Of a stretch of DNA of 64,000 bases, positions 61,557 to 64,000 are shown one piece after another. Made by a program: the position numbers and the translations under genes. Source of the stretch: Tunturibacter gelidoferens (GTDB lineage Bacteria > Acidobacteriota > Terriglobia > Terriglobales > Acidobacteriaceae); assembly GCF_040358255.1 (NCBI RefSeq), contig NZ_CP132938.1, positions 248,001 through 312,000 of the forward strand, written 5' to 3'. Position 1 is the first letter of the stretch; each line of letters starts with the position of its first letter. Under the pieces are notes generated by a model. The model did no database searches. It was not told the origin of the DNA and saw nothing but the letters and a program-made list of their open reading frames with translations.

Positions 61557-62624
61557 TCAGCGTTGTTGGCCCGGGGAAATACTTTGCTGCCGCCAGCTTG
61601 GCACTTTATTGAGCGATGCCTGAGTGAATTTGCGTAGTGCATGAATCGCTCGTCCATAGGTCTGAACAGCTGCTGACGAGAGAAGCGATCCGGGTGGTTG
61701 GTCCATAAATGGCATAAATTTATCCGGAAATCCTGGCATCGTGCACCCAATACAAATGCCGCCTACGTTCGGGCATCCGCCAATCCCGCCCATCCATCCA
61801 CGCTTGCCGACATTGCACTGGACCACCGGTCCCCAGCACCCGAGTTTTACGATGCATAACGGCGATCCATACTGCTCTGCAAATTGCGCCTGCTCATAGT
61901 AACCGCCACGATCGCAACCCTCATGCACTGTGCTTCCGAAGAGCCAGGTGGGGCGCAACTGCTCATCGAGGGGAATTATAGGTGCATGTCCGGTAGCCAT
62001 GTAAAGCAGATACAGCAGAGTCTCCATAAAGTTGTCCGGCTGGACAGGACAGCCCGGAACACAAACGATCGGGACTGCAGCCTTGGATCTCCACCGCCAT
62101 CCGAGATAGTCAGGAAGCCCCATGCACCCGGTTGGATTGCCCGCCATCGCGTGAATTCCGCCGTACGTCGCGCAGGTTCCAACGGCAATCACCGCCCAGG
62201 CATGGGGGGCCAGCCGGTCGATCCACTCGCACGTTGTAATTGGCTGCCCGGTCGTCGCATCTGTGCCCAGCGACGCCCAGTATCCCTCCGGTTTATTGTT
62301 CTCATTCGGGATGGAGCCCTCAACAACAAGGATGAAGGGTTCCAGCTTGCCCGCCGCAGCCAGATGGAAACAGCGCAGAAAGTCTTCGCCAACTTCAATA
62401 GATAGAAAAGGGTTATGGAAGTTCACCTTTGGGATCCAGGGAATTCCCCCTAGGACAACATCCTCAATGCTGGGCTGCGTTGCGGCCGTCATCGCGATTG
62501 TGTCTCCGTCGCAACCTAACCCCGCAGCAATCCAAAGCACATTGATTTCTTTGATCGGCGGTGAATGCTGATCCCAGCTCTCCACGAATCCCCCTTGGGA
62601 TTGCGTTCCGGCAAGACGTTCCAT
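61557..62624 (-). CDS. Orphan [NiFe]-hydrogenase small subunit paralogue
   Basis: 355 residues, strongly similar to the HhyS encoded at 57,836-58,900. All cluster-ligand motifs are retained: 'GLGCDGD' (Cys38), 'GTCATYGG', 'PTGCMG', 'VPGCPVQP', 'HEGCDRGG', 'CIVKLGCWGPVVQC' and 'GGCPNVGGICIGCTMPG'. One non-ligand Cys in HhyS ('ACGTC') is Val here. No large-subunit gene is adjacent; the next gene is a soluble kinase. It may form an alternative heterodimer with HhyL, serve as an electron conduit, or act in H2 sensing. It is preceded by an EF-P-like gene, 92 bp away. Confidence 0.9.
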   Translation of the reverse strand: MERLAGTQSQGGFVESWDQHSPPIKEINVLWIAAGLGCDGDTIAMTAATQPSIEDVVLGGIPWIPKVNFHNPFLSIEVGEDFLRCFHLAAAGKLEPFILVVEGSIPNENNKPEGYWASLGTDATTGQPITTCEWIDRLAPHAWAVIAVGTCATYGGIHAMAGNPTGCMGLPDYLGWRWRSKAAVPIVCVPGCPVQPDNFMETLLYLLYMATGHAPIIPLDEQLRPTWLFGSTVHEGCDRGGYYEQAQFAEQYGSPLCIVKLGCWGPVVQCNVGKRGWMGGIGGCPNVGGICIGCTMPGFPDKFMPFMDQPPGSLLSSAAVQTYGRAIHALRKFTQASLNKVPSWRQQSISPGQQR

Positions 62625-62716
62625 AACATCTTGTGCTCGAAAGAGAACTTAGGCAAGTCAGGCGTCTATCAATCTCTTCGAGAGACCCGGGACTCCGCAA
62701 ACAGCGCTCCGACGAA

Positions 62717-63292
62717 TCAGGCCCGCCCGGCGAACTCCCGCGTCTCTGTGTTCACCTTGATCTTTTCGCCTTCTTTGATGAACAACGGTACGCGAATCTC
62801 CACACCCGTCTCCAGTTTGGCTGGCTTGGTCACGCTGCCACTCGAAGTGTCGCCGCGAACGCCCGGTTCGGTGTACGCAACAGACAGTTCCACCTGAACT
62901 GGCAGCTGCAGCCCGATTGGATTGCCGTTATATTTGTCGATCTGAATCAGAACACCCTCGACCAGCAGGTCCAGTGCATCCCCTACAATCTCATCGCTGA
63001 GGGAGAGAGTTTCGAAGCTCTCCTGGTCCAGAAAGTACGAGCCATCTCCGTCGCTGTAGAGATAGGATGCCCCAACCGTCTGCAGATCCGGCTCCTTGAA
63101 CTTGTCGCTGGCCTTGAACGTCTTGTCGAAGACTGCGCGCGTAAGCATGTTACGCATTCTCAAACGGACCAGCGTCTGGCCGCCCCGAGCCGTCGGAGTA
63201 GAAATCTCCGCCTCCAGGCAGCAGAACGGAACGTTTTCAAACTCAAAGAACATCTTGCGTTTCACATCGATGGCGTCGATCAATGCAGCCAT
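62717..63292 (-). CDS. efp: Elongation factor P / YeiP-like protein
   Basis: 191 residues with the three-barrel EF-P layout ('LIDAIDVKRKMFFEFENVPFCCLEAEIS', 'VRLRMRNMLTRAVFDKTFKASDKFKEPD', and an OB domain ending 'GEKIKVNTETREFAGRA'). The loop that reaches the peptidyl-transferase centre reads 'STPTARGGQ' rather than the Lys-tipped 'PGKGQA' of classical EF-P, which is closer to the YeiP-like branch. EF-P-type factors relieve ribosome stalling at polyproline, and polyproline proteins are present in this window. It is probably a separate unit from the hydrogenase genes, though it is co-directional. Confidence 0.85.
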   Translation of the reverse strand: MAALIDAIDVKRKMFFEFENVPFCCLEAEISTPTARGGQTLVRLRMRNMLTRAVFDKTFKASDKFKEPDLQTVGASYLYSDGDGSYFLDQESFETLSLSDEIVGDALDLLVEGVLIQIDKYNGNPIGLQLPVQVELSVAYTEPGVRGDTSSGSVTKPAKLETGVEIRVPLFIKEGEKIKVNTETREFAGRA

Positions 63293-63552
63293 AATTTCCC
63301 CGAATACAAACTAACGTACAGATTTTGCAGCGGCCTAGCTCTTTCATTGCCTAAACTGCGAATGACCATAGGATAGCAGGGAGGCACAGCATTAGTTTCG
63401 TTTGGCCAACGCTACAATCCTTCGAGGCATGCAAAACGTCGCGACCGAGCCACGAACTACCGGCTCCATGGGACTGACTTAACGGGATCGTTTCTCACGC
63501 CCTACCATCAAACCGTAACGCAACAGATCGCTCGGCAAACAGGCTAACGGAG

Positions 63553-64000
63553 CTAATTAGCTGAGTCCCCTTGCAAACCACTGTTGCAGGTCGGAGCACT
63601 GATCGGATTGCATCGCGCGACCGCCTTTCCAGGAAGCGTGACAACATAATTCCCTGGCCAGCGAGCGGGTTCGTTGACAGGATAGTCGGTGCTCAGCAGT
63701 TGAGCTCCGCTTGCAATCATAGCGTCGCGTATCGTAGTGTCGTTGGCACGAGCCTGCTTCGTGTCCGAGTCGGTGCGAGCGCGGATGAGATATCCCTTGC
63801 GAACGAGCGATGCGATATCCGCTTCAGGACCGTCGTTGCGCTCGATAAACGCGGCATCGGGCTCGCCAGGTTCGGAATTAGTGAAGAGAACGCGGCCACG
63901 CAGAGCAGGATGACCGGCAACGTAGACAGGGCCTACGGCACGCTGGTCCATCAGAAAGATAACTTTGCCGCGTGCGCTGTCGAGGCTTGGCCAATTTCCC
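63553..64000 (-). CDS. Partial PI-PLC-like protein (3' part)
   Basis: C-terminal ~148 codons; the 5' part lies beyond the window. The frame is open to the edge ('WPSLDSARGKVIFLMDQRAVG'). The text 'AGHPALRGRVLFTNSEPGEPDAAFIERND', 'LIRARTDSDTKQARANDTTIRDAMIASGAQLLSTDYP' and the terminal 'RCNP...PTC' resemble the calcium-dependent phosphoinositide-specific phospholipase C1-like family, whose catalytic His residues would be upstream. Probably secreted, although the signal peptide is not in view. Confidence 0.75.
   Translation of the reverse strand, partial: GNWPSLDSARGKVIFLMDQRAVGPVYVAGHPALRGRVLFTNSEPGEPDAAFIERNDGPEADIASLVRKGYLIRARTDSDTKQARANDTTIRDAMIASGAQLLSTDYPVNEPARWPGNYVVTLPGKAVARCNPISAPTCNSGLQGDSAN

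Overview
The window looks like chromosomal DNA of an acidobacterium (Acidobacteriota, probably family Acidobacteriaceae / class Terriglobia). No single gene proves this. It rests on the combination of a very large carboxypeptidase-regulatory-domain TonB-dependent receptor, a Ser/Thr kinase fused to TPR repeats, a rnc-lepB pair, several families I associate with this phylum, and an actinobacterial/acidobacterial-type (group 1h, formerly group 5) [NiFe]-hydrogenase. Genus and species cannot be fixed from the window.

Layout. (1) 1-12,100: tRNA-Ser, a GT-C type membrane glycosyltransferase, then a mostly minus-strand envelope-flavoured group: DUF2306 protein, sugar O-methyltransferase, beta-barrel-like protein coupled to a mini cytochrome c, MsbA-type ABC exporter, PhyH dioxygenase, a GT87/PD40 fusion, and a flavin-reductase-domain protein. 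(2) 12,100-22,100: an AT/GT-rich gap with phased repeats, small stress-type proteins (His-rich 67-aa protein, YciE-like ferritin), a GNAT enzyme, an untracked 35-aa membrane peptide, an HtrA protease, lepB and rnc, a secreted TPR protein, and an ECF sigma/anti-sigma pair. (3) 22,310-32,100: tRNA-Ala followed immediately by the C-terminal stub of a tyrosine integrase, a minus-strand operon (histone-H1-like protein, MFS, metallophosphoesterase, ArsB-type permease, DMT permease), and a divergent sigma-54/NtrC-type two-component locus with a proline-rich secreted protein. A frameshifted response-regulator remnant closes the stretch. It reads as an old genomic island at a tRNA. (4) 32,100-43,600: DUF4105 membrane protein, an acidobacterial protein of unknown function, alginate-lyase-family enzyme plus TonB receptor, kinase-TPR protein with a small downstream gene, and a fatty-acid desaturase. 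(5) 43,800-62,700: an almost gap-free minus-strand hydrogenase locus. (6) 62,700-64,000: an EF-P/YeiP-like factor and the 3' part of a PI-PLC-like gene cut by the window edge.

The hydrogenase locus is the main attraction. Read in the direction of transcription it runs: orphan second small subunit, soluble PAS-PAS histidine kinase, NarL-type response regulator, a 340-bp control region with a palindrome, then hhyS, hhyL, NifU-like, DUF5947, DUF6084, an unknown 351-aa protein, endopeptidase with an extra N-terminal domain, small membrane protein, YceI, hypC, hypD, hypE, tandem-SIS protein, glutaredoxin, hypF, hypA, hypB and a 33-aa membrane peptide. It holds structural subunits, full Fe(CN)2CO and Ni assembly genes, and its own sensory module. 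In known bacteria this enzyme class scavenges atmospheric H2 during starvation. The orphan small subunit next to a cytoplasmic kinase suggests, as a hypothesis, an H2- or redox-sensing arrangement distinct from the HoxBC-HoxJ regulatory hydrogenases.

All family assignments are from reading translated sequence and motifs; no database search was run.
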